A DNA stretch of 64,000 nt from Sphingomonas sp. IBVSS2 (GCF_002127225.1 NZ_NFUR01000002.1:124001-188000), one strand, 5' to 3'. Counted from the stretch's first letter, positions 47,972 to 58,075 are shown. Made by a program: numbers and translations. The notes: generated by a model from the letters alone, not told the origin.

Positions 47972-48059
47972 CGGCGCGCGGCGATCCGGAGGGAGCCAAA
48001 CCGGTCATTGGGTTCCCGCAACATTTCCTGTCCTTCCCCGGCCGTCCGCGGTTTCCCAC

Positions 48060-48188
48060 ATGGCGCGCATGAACCGGCAGTTCCCGCAATCCTCCCTCGG
48101 CGCCTGGCTTTCCGCGGCGCTGGCCCTGGCGCCGCTCGGCATCCTGTTCTGGGCCGTTTCGGCGACTTCCGGCAACGGCTCGGCTTGA
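48060..48188 (+). CDS. possible small single-helix membrane protein
   Basis: A 42-residue frame (MARMNRQFPQSSLGAW...) with one hydrophobic helix (about 15-34). No clear ribosome-binding site. May be chance. It lies between the secreted protein gene and the prolyl oligopeptidase gene. Confidence 0.3.
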   Translation: MARMNRQFPQSSLGAWLSAALALAPLGILFWAVSATSGNGSA

Positions 48189-48237
48189 GCGATGGCGCAG
48201 TCCGGGTAAAACCGGGCCTTTCCCATTCGGAGGCCCC

Positions 48238-50382
48238 ATGCGCCGCGCCCTCATCCTGCCCCTGCTCCTCGCAGCCCCCGCATTCGCCCAGACCCAGCCG
48301 GAGACCAAAGTGACCAAGCCCGCCTATCCCGATACCCGCCGCGTCGACGTGGTGGAGGAACAGTTCGGGATAAAGGTCGCCGATCCCTATCGCTGGCTCG
48401 AGAACGACGTGCGCAACGACAAGGAAGTCGCCGCCTGGGTCGATGCCGAGAACAAGGTGACGGGCGCCTATCTCGCCACGCTGCCGGGCCGGGAATGGTT
48501 CAGGACCCGCATCAAGCAGCTCTTCGACTATGAGCGCTTCGGCGCGCCGCAGAAGAAGGGCGGCCGCTATTTCTACCTGCACAATTCGGGATTGCAGAAC
48601 CAGGCGGTGCTGTTCGTCCGCGACAGGCTCGACGGCGAGGGCCGGGTGCTGATCGATCCCAATGGCTGGTCGAAGGACGGCGCGACGGCGCTTTCCGAAT
48701 GGGCGCCCTCGGAGGACGGCAAATATCTGCTCTACGCGATCCAGGACGGCGGCACCGACTGGCGCACCGCCAAGGTGCTCGACGTCGCCACCGGCAAGGA
48801 GACCGGCGACACCGTCCATGGCATGAAGTTCACGTTGAGCGCAGCCTGGGCCAAGGACGGCAGCGGCTTCTATTATTCGCGCTATCCGGATGTCGCGGCC
48901 GACGCGAAATACCAGGCGCTCAACGAGAACCACAAGATCTACTTCCACAAGCTCGGAACCCCCGAGAGCGCCGACACGCTGGTGTTCGAGACGCCCGACC
49001 ATCCCAAGTGGAGCCATTACGCCCAGGTCACCGACGATGGGCGCTGGATGGTGATCACCACCAGCGAGGGCACCGACGACCGCTACCAGATCACGCTGAT
49101 CGACCTGCAGGACCCGGCGCGCAAGCCGCGGGTGATCGTGCCGGGGCTGGAGAACAGCTGGGGCCTGGCCGGCAATGTCGGCACGAAATTCTACTGGGTC
49201 ACCAACAAGGGCGCGCCCAAGCTCAAGATCGTGACCATGGACGTGGCGGCGGCGAACCCGGCCGCGACCGCCACCGACCTGGTGCCCGAGGATGCGGCGA
49301 CGCTCGAAGGCGCCGCGATCGTCGGCGGCACGCTGGTGGCGAGCTATCTGGTCGACGCCAAGACCGAAGTGCGCCGCTACAAGCTCGACGGCGGCGCGAT
49401 CGGCCCGGTCAAGCTTCCCGGCGTCGGCACCGCCTCGGGCTTTGGCGGCGAGCCGGACGATCCCGAGACCTTCTACGCCTATACGAGCTTCAACGAGCCG
49501 ACGACCATCTATCGCTACGACATGGCGACCGGCACCAGCACGCCCTGGGCGCGCCCCAAGCTGCTGTTCAAGCCCGAGGACTATAAGGTCGAGCAGCGCT
49601 TCTTCGCGTCGAAGGACGGGACGAAGGTGCCGATGTTCGTCGTCCGCAAGAAGAGCGTGACCGGCCCGGCGCCGACGCTGCTCTGGGGCTATGGCGGCTT
49701 CAACGTCTCCTATGGCCCCAGCTTCTCTTCCTCGCGCCTTGCCTGGCTGGAGCAGGGCGGCGTGTTCGTCCTCGCCAACATTCGGGGCGGCGGCGAATAT
49801 GGCAAGGCGTGGCACGATGGCGGCCGCCTGGCCAACAAGCAGAACGTGTTCGACGACTTCATCGGCGCGGGCGAGTATCTGATCCGGGAAGGCATCACCG
49901 GGAAGCACCAGCTGGCGATCCAGGGCGGCTCGAACGGCGGCTTGCTGGTGGGCGCGGTGGTGAACCAGCGGCCCGACCTGTTCGCCGCGGCACTGCCGGC
50001 CGTGGGCGTGATGGACATGCTGCGCTTCGACCGCTTCACGGCCGGGCGCTACTGGGTGGACGATTATGGCTATCCGTCGAAGGAAGCCGATTTCAAGACG
50101 CTCTACGCCTATTCGCCCTATCACAACATCAAGTCGGGCGTGGCCTATCCCGCGATCCTGGCGACCACCGCCGACACCGACGATCGCGTCGTGCCCGGGC
50201 ACACCTTCAAATATACCGCGGCGATCCAGCATGCGGACATCGGCGACAAGCCGCACCTGGTCCGCATCGAGACGCGCGCCGGCCATGGCTCGGGCAAGCC
50301 GACCGACAAGATCATCGAGGAAGCCGCCGATCTCTGGGCCTTCACGGCCAAGTGGACCGGCCTCGACGTGAAGAGCAAATAG
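48238..50382 (+). CDS. secreted prolyl oligopeptidase (S9A)
   Basis: A 714-residue serine peptidase that cleaves after Pro in short peptides. A signal peptide (1-18) places it in the periplasm. Residues 70-420 form the seven-bladed beta-propeller. The C-terminal hydrolase domain has Ser565 (GGSNGG), the Asp cluster ADTDDRVVPG (645-654) and His683 (RAGHGSGKP). Length is that of bacterial prolyl endopeptidases (about 700). Confidence 0.94.
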   Translation: MRRALILPLLLAAPAFAQTQPETKVTKPAYPDTRRVDVVEEQFGIKVADPYRWLENDVRNDKEVAAWVDAENKVTGAYLATLPGREWFRTRIKQLFDYERFGAPQKKGGRYFYLHNSGLQNQAVLFVRDRLDGEGRVLIDPNGWSKDGATALSEWAPSEDGKYLLYAIQDGGTDWRTAKVLDVATGKETGDTVHGMKFTLSAAWAKDGSGFYYSRYPDVAADAKYQALNENHKIYFHKLGTPESADTLVFETPDHPKWSHYAQVTDDGRWMVITTSEGTDDRYQITLIDLQDPARKPRVIVPGLENSWGLAGNVGTKFYWVTNKGAPKLKIVTMDVAAANPAATATDLVPEDAATLEGAAIVGGTLVASYLVDAKTEVRRYKLDGGAIGPVKLPGVGTASGFGGEPDDPETFYAYTSFNEPTTIYRYDMATGTSTPWARPKLLFKPEDYKVEQRFFASKDGTKVPMFVVRKKSVTGPAPTLLWGYGGFNVSYGPSFSSSRLAWLEQGGVFVLANIRGGGEYGKAWHDGGRLANKQNVFDDFIGAGEYLIREGITGKHQLAIQGGSNGGLLVGAVVNQRPDLFAAALPAVGVMDMLRFDRFTAGRYWVDDYGYPSKEADFKTLYAYSPYHNIKSGVAYPAILATTADTDDRVVPGHTFKYTAAIQHADIGDKPHLVRIETRAGHGSGKPTDKIIEEAADLWAFTAKWTGLDVKSK

Positions 50383-50496
50383 GCAAGGCGGGCGCCGTTC
50401 TCCTCGCAGGGGAATGGCGCCCGGTCGCAAATCGGTTCAGCCGGGCGACAGGCTGGCGCGCATAATTCTCGTTTCGTGAAGGTAACGGAGGGCGGC

Positions 50497-51084
50497 ATGG
50501 ATGTTCTGAAGCTTGCGGGCGGCGGGATCGCTGCGGTGGCGATGATGGGGCTGGCGATGCCGGCCCAGGCGCAGGAGCGCTGGCGCCCTTCGCGCGAGAA
50601 GCACAAGGACAAGTTCGACGTGGGCGACGCGATCGTCGGCGGGCTGGTGGTCGGCGGCGTGCTCGCGCTGATCTCGAGCGGGAAGAAGAAGTCGCACGGC
50701 GCCGAAGCGACCGAGGAGCGGGTGCCGATCGACACCGGCCCGGTCGACGGCAGCCGCTATGGCGAGGCGCCGCAGCCCGCCGCCGGCCCGGTCGCCGAGA
50801 TGCCGGCGCCGAATTCCGCGCAGTTCGACGGGCTCTATGACGAGGATGCCGCCGCCGATCGCTGCGCGGTGGAAGCGGAAAGCCTGGGCGAACGCTATGC
50901 TCGCCTCGCCCAGGTCTCCACGGTCACCAGCACCGTCTGGAACGGCAAGAGCTGGGTGATCAAGGGGCAGGTGGAACTGGCCGACGGCTATCGCGACACC
51001 ACTCGGGAGAGCCATGGTTTCCGCTGCGCCCTGCGTCGCGGCAACAGCCCGATCGTGACGATCGAGGGGCTGCAGTCGCTCTGA
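50497..51084 (+). CDS. hypothetical secreted or membrane-anchored protein
   Basis: A 195-residue protein. N-terminal signal-like helix (about 5-27, AQAQ), a second hydrophobic stretch (VGDAIVGGLVVGGVLALIS), and a C-terminal domain with two Cys (DRCAVEAE, GFRCALRR). GGAGG five bases before the ATG at 50497 favours it over the upstream GTG. Family not recognised; similar proteins seem frequent in sphingomonads. Confidence 0.68.
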   Translation: MDVLKLAGGGIAAVAMMGLAMPAQAQERWRPSREKHKDKFDVGDAIVGGLVVGGVLALISSGKKKSHGAEATEERVPIDTGPVDGSRYGEAPQPAAGPVAEMPAPNSAQFDGLYDEDAAADRCAVEAESLGERYARLAQVSTVTSTVWNGKSWVIKGQVELADGYRDTTRESHGFRCALRRGNSPIVTIEGLQSL

Positions 51085-51252
51085 GGTCATTCGGCGCGCA
51101 CGCGATGGTCCCGGCTTTCGCTGGAATGAGGATGAAGCGTATGAGTCCTCAGCCAAGGCCTATAGACCGGAGCGATATCGAAATGGCGTTGCGATGAATC
51201 GGTTCGACGAGTTGGCACTGACGGCGGCGATACCCCTGGAGGGGCATGGAGC

Positions 51253-51663
51253 ATGACCGAGCCCAGGCTCCTGTCCGGCGGCAATCCCCAGATTCCCAAG
51301 GGCGAAGGCGACGTGCCGGTGCAGGCCTATATCGCCGCGATGCCCGAGTGGAAGCAGCGGATCGGGCGCGCGATCGACGATCTGGTGATGGGTGCCGTGC
51401 CCGGCGTGCGCAAGGCGGTGAAGTGGAACACGCCCTTTTACGGTGCGCCCGATCGGGAAGGCTGGTTCCTCGCCTTTCATTGCTTCGACAGATATGTGAA
51501 GCTCACCTTCTTCCGCGGCGTTGCACTCGATCCGGTGCCGCCCGGTCCATCGAAACAGCAGGACGTGCGCTATCTCGATATCCGCGAGGAGGACGCGATC
51601 GACGAGGCGCGGCTGGTCGCCTGGATCCGACAGGCCAGTGCCCTGCCCGGCGAGAAGCTCTAG
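51253..51663 (+). CDS. DUF1801 protein
   Basis: A 136-residue protein of the DUF1801 family (YdhG/SCP2-like fold): YIAAMPEWKQRIGRAIDDLV, VRKAVKWNTPFYG and CFDRYVKLTFFRG. Cytoplasmic, function unknown. The gap to the convergent GNAT gene holds a stretch (51788-51813, GTCATGCC... to GGTGACG) that looks like a decayed intergenic repeat. Confidence 0.82.
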   Translation: MTEPRLLSGGNPQIPKGEGDVPVQAYIAAMPEWKQRIGRAIDDLVMGAVPGVRKAVKWNTPFYGAPDREGWFLAFHCFDRYVKLTFFRGVALDPVPPGPSKQQDVRYLDIREEDAIDEARLVAWIRQASALPGEKL

Positions 51664-51878
51664 GGGCGGATCGCCATTTGGAACGAAGGAACGGCGATGG
51701 CCCAGTTGCCACCCCGGCCTCTTGGTCCCGCAAGTCCAGCACCCGAGCTTTCTGCTTCCAGCCGAATGTCGAAGCCTTTCCCTTCCGTCATGCCAAACGC
51801 GTTCAGGGTGACGAAAAGCGGTTGGTCCGAAGTGCTCCGGCCCGCCACGCCACTCCCTCAGCCCGACGACCGCCCCGT

Positions 51879-52292
51879 CTAGTCGTTCAGGAAACGCCCG
51901 AGCGTGACGACTCCCTGCCGTTCCAGCCCGAGCGCTTCGTAGAAGCCGAGCGCTTCCGCATTGCCCTCGCGCACCATCAGCTGGATCTTCGGGCAGCCCC
52001 GCGCGCGCAGCCATGCCTCCGCCTCGGCCATCAGTGCGCGGCCGAGCCCGGTGCCGCGGGCGACAGGCGCGACCGCAAGATAATAGACCCAGCCGCGATG
52101 GCCGTCATCGCCCAGCATCACGCTGCCCGCGATCGCGCCGCCTTCCTCCTGCGCTACCAATATCGTCGCGGCTTCCGCTGCGAGCGCGCGGGCGAAATCC
52201 TGCCCGGGATCGTTCCACGGCCGCGTGAGGCCGCAGTCCCGCCACAGTGCGATGACCGGCCCGGCATCTGCGGCCTGCGCCCGCCGGATCAT
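51879..52292 (-). CDS. GNAT acetyltransferase, YpeA-like
   Basis: A 137-residue N-acetyltransferase. The acetyl-CoA loop RGTGLGRALM is intact, as are the YpeA-type blocks LWRDCGLTRPWNDP, GDDGHRGWVYYLAV and RGCPKIQLMVREGN. Substrate unknown. The start at 52292 overlaps the upstream membrane gene by 4 nt, so the two are coupled. Confidence 0.88.
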   Translation of the reverse strand: MIRRAQAADAGPVIALWRDCGLTRPWNDPGQDFARALAAEAATILVAQEEGGAIAGSVMLGDDGHRGWVYYLAVAPVARGTGLGRALMAEAEAWLRARGCPKIQLMVREGNAEALGFYEALGLERQGVVTLGRFLND

Positions 52293-52543
52293 GCCGGCCG
52301 CCGCGCGATATGCCACAGCGTCACCGCGCCGATCAGCATCCACACGATGTTCAAGGTCGCCGAGGGGATGGCGCCGTTCCAGCCGCTGTTGATCACGAAA
52401 CAGCCCGCGCCGACCACGTTCATCCACTGATAGGCGCGCGACCGGCCGGTGAGCCTGCCGGAGGATAGCAGCAGATAGGCGGCCAGGATCAATGCTGCCC
52501 CCGCCCAGCCGACGATCTCGATCAGCAGCCTCTCGACGCTCAT
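52289..52543 (-). CDS. small CBU_0592-like membrane protein
   Basis: An 84-residue protein with three hydrophobic segments and the WAGAALILAAYLLLSSG and QWMNVVGAGCFVINS motifs seen in small permease-like proteins of this group. Overlaps the GNAT gene (3' side) and the lipoprotein gene (5' side) by 4 nt each, forming a tight three-gene operon. Confidence 0.8.
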   Translation of the reverse strand: MSVERLLIEIVGWAGAALILAAYLLLSSGRLTGRSRAYQWMNVVGAGCFVINSGWNGAIPSATLNIVWMLIGAVTLWHIARRPA

Positions 52544-53166
52544 CGGGCGATGCAGGTGACGCCGGCCCAGAGATTGGTCACCTTGCCGTCGGGCGCGGGC
52601 GAACTGAGCAGGCCGGAAAGTTCGCCCATCATGAACTCGTTGCCGATCGACGTCTCGCCGACATCCACCGTCCCCGCCGCCTCGAGTTCCTTGCGGCTGG
52701 TGCCGATGCCGATGCCCTTGGCCGTGGCGAACCCGGCGGCCTCGCGCCCGTCCAGGTCCCAGCCGGCGAACTTGCCGTCCTGGAAATAGAGCGAGAGCCC
52801 GTCGCGAAAGGCCGCATAGCCGAGCGGACCGGCGCCGCAATCCTGGCTGCTCGACTCCTCGACCGGGCTGCCGAGCGCGGCGGCGAGCATCCGCACCGCA
52901 TCGGCCCTGGCCATGCCGAAGCGCAGCTGGCGGGAAGCGCCGCCGGGCAGCGCCAGGATCAGCGCATCGGGCGCCAGCCTGACGCCTGCGCCCGGCGCCT
53001 CCTCGTGCGCGTTCGCCGGATGGGTTTCGGCATTGCCGGCGGGCGGGACGATGATCTCGGCCGCATCGGCCATCGCATCCTTCTCCACCGGCTGTTTCGG
53101 CTCGGGCGAGCAGGCGGCGAGCAGGCCCAGCACGACGGGCGCCCATGGCAATGGCTTGATCGTCAT
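52540..53166 (-). CDS. hypothetical lipoprotein
   Basis: A 208-residue protein with lipobox LLAAC (Cys19). An acidic linker leads to a soluble domain with two Cys (SQDCGAG and TCIAR at the end). Family not recognised. First gene of the lipoprotein-membrane protein-GNAT operon. Confidence 0.75.
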   Translation of the reverse strand: MTIKPLPWAPVVLGLLAACSPEPKQPVEKDAMADAAEIIVPPAGNAETHPANAHEEAPGAGVRLAPDALILALPGGASRQLRFGMARADAVRMLAAALGSPVEESSSQDCGAGPLGYAAFRDGLSLYFQDGKFAGWDLDGREAAGFATAKGIGIGTSRKELEAAGTVDVGETSIGNEFMMGELSGLLSSPAPDGKVTNLWAGVTCIAR

Positions 53167-53228
53167 CTTCGCTTCCCCACCGCGGTTGGCGGCCATTTTC
53201 TCACTATCCCGGCGTGCCCGCAATGACC

Positions 53229-53801
53229 TCAGGCGAGCGCGGCGACCGGTTCCCGGCGGAAACAGCCGCGTTGATGATCGTTCACCAGCCCCACCGCCTG
53301 CATCCAGGCATGGACGATCGTCGGGCCGACGAACTTGAAGCCCCGGCGCTTCAATTCCTTCGAGACCGCCTCGGAGAGCGGCGTGGTGGCGGCGAAGCCG
53401 TGCCCCGGGCTCAGGATCGGCTTGCCGCCGGTGAAGGCCCAGCAGAACTCGGCGAAGTCCTCGCCGCGCGCCTGCATCTCGCACCAGATCTGGGCGCCCC
53501 TGATCGTCGCCTCGATCTTGGCGCGGGCGCGCACGATGCCGGGATTCGCCATCAGCCGCTCGACGTCCTCGGGCCCGAAGGCGGCGACCTTCGCCGGATC
53601 GAAGCCGGCAAAGGCCGCGCGAAAGGCTTCGCGTTTGCGCAGGATGACGATCCAGGCGAGCCCGGCCTGGAAGCCCTCGAGCATCAGCGCCTCCCACAAT
53701 TCCCGCGAATCGCGGATCGGCACGCCCCATTCGGCATCGTGATAGGCGCGGTGGAGCGGATCGCTCACCGCCCAGGCGCAACGCGGCAGATCGTCGGTCA
53801 T
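53229..53801 (-). CDS. tag: DNA-3-methyladenine glycosylase I
   Basis: A 190-residue base-excision enzyme that removes 3-methyladenine. Zinc ligands as in E. coli Tag are visible: Cys8, His21 (AYHDAEWG) and the C-terminal His and Cys in LVNDHQRGC. KELKRRGFKFVGPTI is canonical. It overlaps the YcaQ-like gene by 4 nt, making a DNA-repair pair. Confidence 0.95.
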   Translation of the reverse strand: MTDDLPRCAWAVSDPLHRAYHDAEWGVPIRDSRELWEALMLEGFQAGLAWIVILRKREAFRAAFAGFDPAKVAAFGPEDVERLMANPGIVRARAKIEATIRGAQIWCEMQARGEDFAEFCWAFTGGKPILSPGHGFAATTPLSEAVSKELKRRGFKFVGPTIVHAWMQAVGLVNDHQRGCFRREPVAALA

Positions 53802-54985
53802 TTGCTTCCCCTGATCGTCTCGCCGATACGCACTTCGCCCAGCCCGAGCCAGCCTGCCATGCGGGCGAGTTCGATCGCCAGCCGTTCCTCGGTGTCGCGC
53901 GGCGCGTCCGGCTCCAGCGTCACCCGGTGCGCGAGCAGCCGGCCGGCCTGGCGATCGGCCTTGAGGTCGACGCGCGCGGTGAGCGCTTCGTCCATCAGGA
54001 AGGGCAGCACGAAATAGCCATGGGTCCGCTTGTCGGCGGGGACGTAGATCTCGATCCGATAGCGGAAATCGAACAGGCGCTCGGTGCGGCCGCGTTCCCA
54101 GATCAGCGGGTCGAAGGGTGCCAGCAGCGCGTCGCCGCGCACACGGCGCGGCATGCGCGCGTCGCGGTGCAGCCAGGCCTTCTGCGCCCAGCCCTGCACC
54201 CGGACCGGGATCAGCGTGCCGTCTTCCTCCAGCTCGGGGATGGCGCGATTGGCCTCTTCCGGCTTGAGCCGGAAATAATCGCGCAGATCCGCCGCCGTCG
54301 CCACGCCGAGCGCGCGGGCGCTGCGCTCGATCAGCACGCGCTGGGCAGTTGCCGCATCGGGCGTCGGCAGGTCGTAGATCGCGCGCGGGATCACCCGTTC
54401 GCTCAGATCATAGACCCGCTCGAAGCTGCCCCGCCGCGTGACGGTGGTGATCTGGCCCGACCAGAACAGCCATTCGAGCGCCAGCTTGGCCTCGCTCCAT
54501 TCCCACCAGCCGCTCCGCGAGCTGCCATTCTCGAACTCGGAAGCGGCGAGCGGCCCCTCGTCGGCGATGCGGTCGCGTACGGCCCGGGCTTCGGCATTGC
54601 GTTCGTGCGCGAACAGGCGGAGCTGCCGCCAGCCGATCTCGCCGCGTTCGGCCCGGGCCATCCGCCACCGGAAATGCGGGTGGAGGTCCATCGGCAGCAG
54701 CGAAGCCTCGTGCGCCCAATATTCGAAGAGCCTGCGCCCGCGCTTCGGCCCCCAGGCATCGCGCTCGAGCAGGGTGCGGTCATATTCGCCCAGCCGCGAG
54801 AAGGCTGGCAGATAATGCATCCGCGTCAATACGTTGACGCTATCGATCTGGTGGAGGCCCAGCCGGTCCACGGTGCGGCGGAGATGCGCGGCACCGACGC
54901 GGGCGGGCCGGCGCGGGCCGAAGCCCTGCGCCGCGAGGAAGATGCGGCGCACCTGCTTCGGCGAAAGCGTTTCCCCGGCGCTCAT
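53798..54985 (-). CDS. YcaQ/AlkX-family crosslink-repair DNA glycosylase
   Basis: A 395-residue winged-helix protein of the HTH_42 superfamily. The catalytic QxD motif is present as LGLHQIDSVNVL (Gln46, Asp48). YcaQ unhooks interstrand crosslinks and excises alkylated bases in E. coli; substrate range here is inferred. The gene sits between the TetR regulator (4-nt overlap) and tag (4-nt overlap), so all three are probably one unit. Confidence 0.88.
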   Translation of the reverse strand: MSAGETLSPKQVRRIFLAAQGFGPRRPARVGAAHLRRTVDRLGLHQIDSVNVLTRMHYLPAFSRLGEYDRTLLERDAWGPKRGRRLFEYWAHEASLLPMDLHPHFRWRMARAERGEIGWRQLRLFAHERNAEARAVRDRIADEGPLAASEFENGSSRSGWWEWSEAKLALEWLFWSGQITTVTRRGSFERVYDLSERVIPRAIYDLPTPDAATAQRVLIERSARALGVATAADLRDYFRLKPEEANRAIPELEEDGTLIPVRVQGWAQKAWLHRDARMPRRVRGDALLAPFDPLIWERGRTERLFDFRYRIEIYVPADKRTHGYFVLPFLMDEALTARVDLKADRQAGRLLAHRVTLEPDAPRDTEERLAIELARMAGWLGLGEVRIGETIRGSK

Positions 54986-55650
54986 TGCGTGGCCAGCGCC
55001 GCGAGATCGGCCGGCAGCAGCTGCTTGAACAGGGCGAGCACGCGCCTGCCCTCGGCGGGCGGCAAGGTGATCGCGTGGCGCACCGCGGCGGCGATCAGCG
55101 TCATCATCAGCTGGGCATAGCGCTCGATCGCCGCGGCGCTCGCTCCCTCCGCGACCGGCCGCACCGCCTCCGCAAGCAGATTGGCGAGAAAGGCGCCGTC
55201 CTCTTCGTCGAGCTTCTGCAGGGCACGGTCGGCCTGGGTCGCCTGCCAGATGTCGCGCATCACCGGTTCGTCCATGAACATCCGGTAATAGCTGTCGACG
55301 ATATGGCCCAGTGCCGGGCGCAGGTCCGCGATGGTCTCCACCGTGGCGAGATCGCGTGCCACGCATGCGCGGCCGATCGCGTTGTAGCGCTCGGCCAGCG
55401 TGCCGATGATCGCCGTCTTGTCCGGGAAATATTGATAGAGCGAGCCGAAGGGTATGCCCGTGCGCTCGACGATGTCGCTCATGCGAAAGGCTTCGCCGCC
55501 CTTCTCCGCCATCACCGCCGCGGCGCATTGCAGGATGCGCTCGAACCGCTCGCGGCTGCGCTTCTGCACGGGCACCATCGGCGCCCGCGCCTCGGGCGAT
55601 GCCGCCTCTCGCCCCTTCGCTGCCGGCCTTCGCCCCATTCCGCTTCCCAT
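54982..55650 (-). CDS. TetR-family transcriptional regulator
   Basis: A 222-residue repressor-like protein. The HTH is at about residues 35-80 (RILQCAAAVMAEKGGEAFRM, RTGIPFGSLYQYFPDK), with a helical ligand-binding C-terminus. It is the first gene of the TetR-YcaQ-Tag unit and divergent from a DUF1772 membrane gene. An inverted repeat in the shared promoter is the likely operator. An alternative ATG lies at 55638. Confidence 0.93.
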   Translation of the reverse strand: MGSGMGRRPAAKGREAASPEARAPMVPVQKRSRERFERILQCAAAVMAEKGGEAFRMSDIVERTGIPFGSLYQYFPDKTAIIGTLAERYNAIGRACVARDLATVETIADLRPALGHIVDSYYRMFMDEPVMRDIWQATQADRALQKLDEEDGAFLANLLAEAVRPVAEGASAAAIERYAQLMMTLIAAAVRHAITLPPAEGRRVLALFKQLLPADLAALATQ

Positions 55651-55669
55651 CGCATTCGCTTGACGATTC

Positions 55670-55718
55670 GAATACGAGGCATTATCGGGTTTTGCAAATA
55701 CGATATATTCTCGTATTC
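55670..55718. promoter_or_regulatory. probable TetR operator
   Basis: GAATACGAG (55670-55678) and CTCGTATTC (55710-55718) are exact inverted copies 31 nt apart in the AT-rich region between the divergent TetR and DUF1772 genes. TTGACG (55660-55665) and TTATCG nearby may be plus-strand promoter elements. Confidence 0.6.
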
Positions 55719-55736
55719 AAGCGAAGGGCCTGGATC

Positions 55737-56219
55737 ATGCGCACCTTTCTCATTCCCGGACTGCTCTGGTTCTCGGCGATCGGCTGCGGGCTGATGGCCG
55801 GGCTCTACTACGCCTTCTCCACGTTCATCATGGCGGCGCTCGGCCGGATCGCCCCGGCCTCGGGCATGGCGGCGATGAACGCGATCAATGTCGACATATT
55901 GCGTTCGTCCTTCCTGCCGCTGTTCCTCGCGACCAGCATCGCGGCCGGGCTGCTCGCGGTGATCGGTGCGCTGCGCTGGGGCGAGCCGGGCGCGCTGGCG
56001 ATGATCGCAGGTGGCGCGATCTATCTGCTCGGCATGTTCGGCGTGACGGTGTTCTTCAACGTGCCGCTCAACGACGCGCTGGTCGCGGCCGGCGACGGCA
56101 CCGGCTCGGCCGGGATCTGGGCGCGCTATCTCAAGGAATGGACGATGTGGAACCATGTCCGCACCCTGAGCTCCATCGCCGCGCTCGCGCTGTACATCGC
56201 GGCGCTGGTGCAGCGTTAG
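55737..56219 (+). CDS. DUF1772 (anthrone-oxygenase-like) membrane protein
   Basis: A 160-residue protein with four membrane helices and the DUF1772 markers GLYYAFSTFIM, FFNVPLNDAL and WNHVRTLSS. Some fungal relatives are anthrone oxygenases; bacterial members are uncharacterised. Probably controlled by the divergent TetR regulator. Confidence 0.85.
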   Translation: MRTFLIPGLLWFSAIGCGLMAGLYYAFSTFIMAALGRIAPASGMAAMNAINVDILRSSFLPLFLATSIAAGLLAVIGALRWGEPGALAMIAGGAIYLLGMFGVTVFFNVPLNDALVAAGDGTGSAGIWARYLKEWTMWNHVRTLSSIAALALYIAALVQR

Positions 56220-56279
56220 GGTCGGGATCCGGTCAGCAGATACCGCCCGTTGATCGAAGCGGTAGCCCGGGGCCGGGCC

Positions 56280-57836
56280 TCACTCCCACTCGATCGTCCC
56301 CGGCGGCTTCGAGGTATAGTCGTACACGACGCGGTTCACGCCCCGCACTTCGTTGACGATGCGCGTCGCCACCCGCGGCAGGAAGCCGCCCGGGAATTCG
56401 AACGCCTCGGCGGTCATGCCGTCGATCGATGTCACCGCACGCAGCGCCAGCACCGAATCATAAGTGCGGCCATCGCCCATCACGCCCACCGTGCGCACCG
56501 GCGTCAGCACCGCAAAGGCCTGCCAGATCGCGTCGTAGAGCCCCGCGTTGCGGATCTCCTCGAGATAGATGGCATCCGCCTTGCGCAGGATGTCGCAGCG
56601 CTCCCGCGTCACTTCGCCCGGGATGCGGATCGCCAGGCCCGGCCCCGGGAAGGGGTGCCGGCCGACGAAGATCCCGGGCAGGCCGAGCTCGCGGCCCAGC
56701 GCGCGGACCTCGTCCTTGAACAGCTCGCGCAGCGGCTCGACGAGCTTCATGTTCATCCGCTCGGGCAGGCCGCCGACATTGTGGTGGCTCTTGATCGTCA
56801 CCGAAGGCCCGCCGGTGAAGCTCACGCTCTCGATCACGTCGGGATAGAGCGTGCCCTGCGCCAGGAAATCGGCGCCGCCGATCTTCCTGGCCTCTTCCTC
56901 GAACACGTCGATGAAGGTCTTGCCGATGAACTTGCGCTTCGCCTCCGGATCGGTGACCCCGGCCAGGCCGGTGAGGAACAGCGTCTCGGCATCCACATGG
57001 ACGAGCGGGATGTTGTAATGGTTGCGGAACAGGCCGACGACCTGCTCGGCCTCGCCCGAGCGCATCAGCCCGTGATCGACGAACACGCAGGTGAGCTGCT
57101 CGCCGATCGCCTCATGGATCAGCACCGCGGCCACGGCGCTGTCGACGCCGCCCGACAGGCCGCAGATCACTTTGCCGCTGCCCACCTGGGCACGGATCTC
57201 GGCGATCTTGGTCTGGCGGAACTCGGCCATGGTCCAGTCGCCCTGCAGCCCGCAGACATGGCGGACGAAATTGGCGAGCAGCTTGGCGCCGTCCGGCGTA
57301 TGGACCACCTCGGGGTGGAACTGCATCGCATAATAGCGCCGCGTATCGTCGGCGATCACCGCGAAGGGAGCGCCGGTGCTGTGCGCGACCGGGCGGAAGC
57401 CGGGGGCCAGGTTGGTCACCTTGTCGCCATGGCTCATCCACACCTGGTGGTTCTCGCCCTCGTGCCACATGCCGTCGAACAGCACGCAGCCATCGTCGAT
57501 CTCGATAAAGGCGCGGCCGAACTCGCCGCTGTCGCCAAGCTGCACCGTGCCGCCGAGCTGGTGCATCATCACCTGCTGGCCATAGCAGATGCCCAGCACC
57601 GGCAGGCCGCTGTCGAAGATCTCCTGCGGCACCCGGGGGCTGCCCTCGTCCAGCACCGACGCGGGCGAGCCGGAGAGGATGATCCCCTTGGGCTGCATCC
57701 TGGCAAAGGCCTCGGCGGCGGTGGTGAAGGGCGCGATCTCGCTATAGACGCCCGCTTCGCGCACGCGGCGCGCGATCAGCTGGGTAACCTGGCTGCCGAA
57801 ATCGACGATGAGGATGGAATCTGCATGCTGGTCCAT
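56280..57836 (-). CDS. guaA: GMP synthase (glutamine-hydrolysing)
   Basis: A 518-residue enzyme converting XMP to GMP with glutamine as N donor. The class-I amidotransferase domain has Cys84 (GICYGQQ) and the HPE pair (QFHPEVVHT). The ATP-pyrophosphatase loop is [10 protein letters not shown], and the C-terminal dimerisation domain ends KPPGTIEWE, the family terminus. Single gene. Confidence 0.97.
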   Translation of the reverse strand: MDQHADSILIVDFGSQVTQLIARRVREAGVYSEIAPFTTAAEAFARMQPKGIILSGSPASVLDEGSPRVPQEIFDSGLPVLGICYGQQVMMHQLGGTVQLGDSGEFGRAFIEIDDGCVLFDGMWHEGENHQVWMSHGDKVTNLAPGFRPVAHSTGAPFAVIADDTRRYYAMQFHPEVVHTPDGAKLLANFVRHVCGLQGDWTMAEFRQTKIAEIRAQVGSGKVICGLSGGVDSAVAAVLIHEAIGEQLTCVFVDHGLMRSGEAEQVVGLFRNHYNIPLVHVDAETLFLTGLAGVTDPEAKRKFIGKTFIDVFEEEARKIGGADFLAQGTLYPDVIESVSFTGGPSVTIKSHHNVGGLPERMNMKLVEPLRELFKDEVRALGRELGLPGIFVGRHPFPGPGLAIRIPGEVTRERCDILRKADAIYLEEIRNAGLYDAIWQAFAVLTPVRTVGVMGDGRTYDSVLALRAVTSIDGMTAEAFEFPGGFLPRVATRIVNEVRGVNRVVYDYTSKPPGTIEWE

Positions 57837-58075
57837 GCCCAGCGCGCTTAGCCAGAACCGGCGCCGGGGGAAAGGCCGGCGCGCGATTATGCATAAGTTT
57901 ATTCGCCGGGTCGGGGGGCCATGAGGTTGTTCGCGCCATCGCCGCCTGTGCGGGGATCGTGCCGGGGAATGTGGGGGCCCGACCCGGCGCAGGTCCCGCC
58001 CGATCGAAAGCCGACTGTTTTCCGCCGCGAAGCGCGCTATCGCAGGGCCGAACCAGAAGCAGGCGAGGGCGCGAC

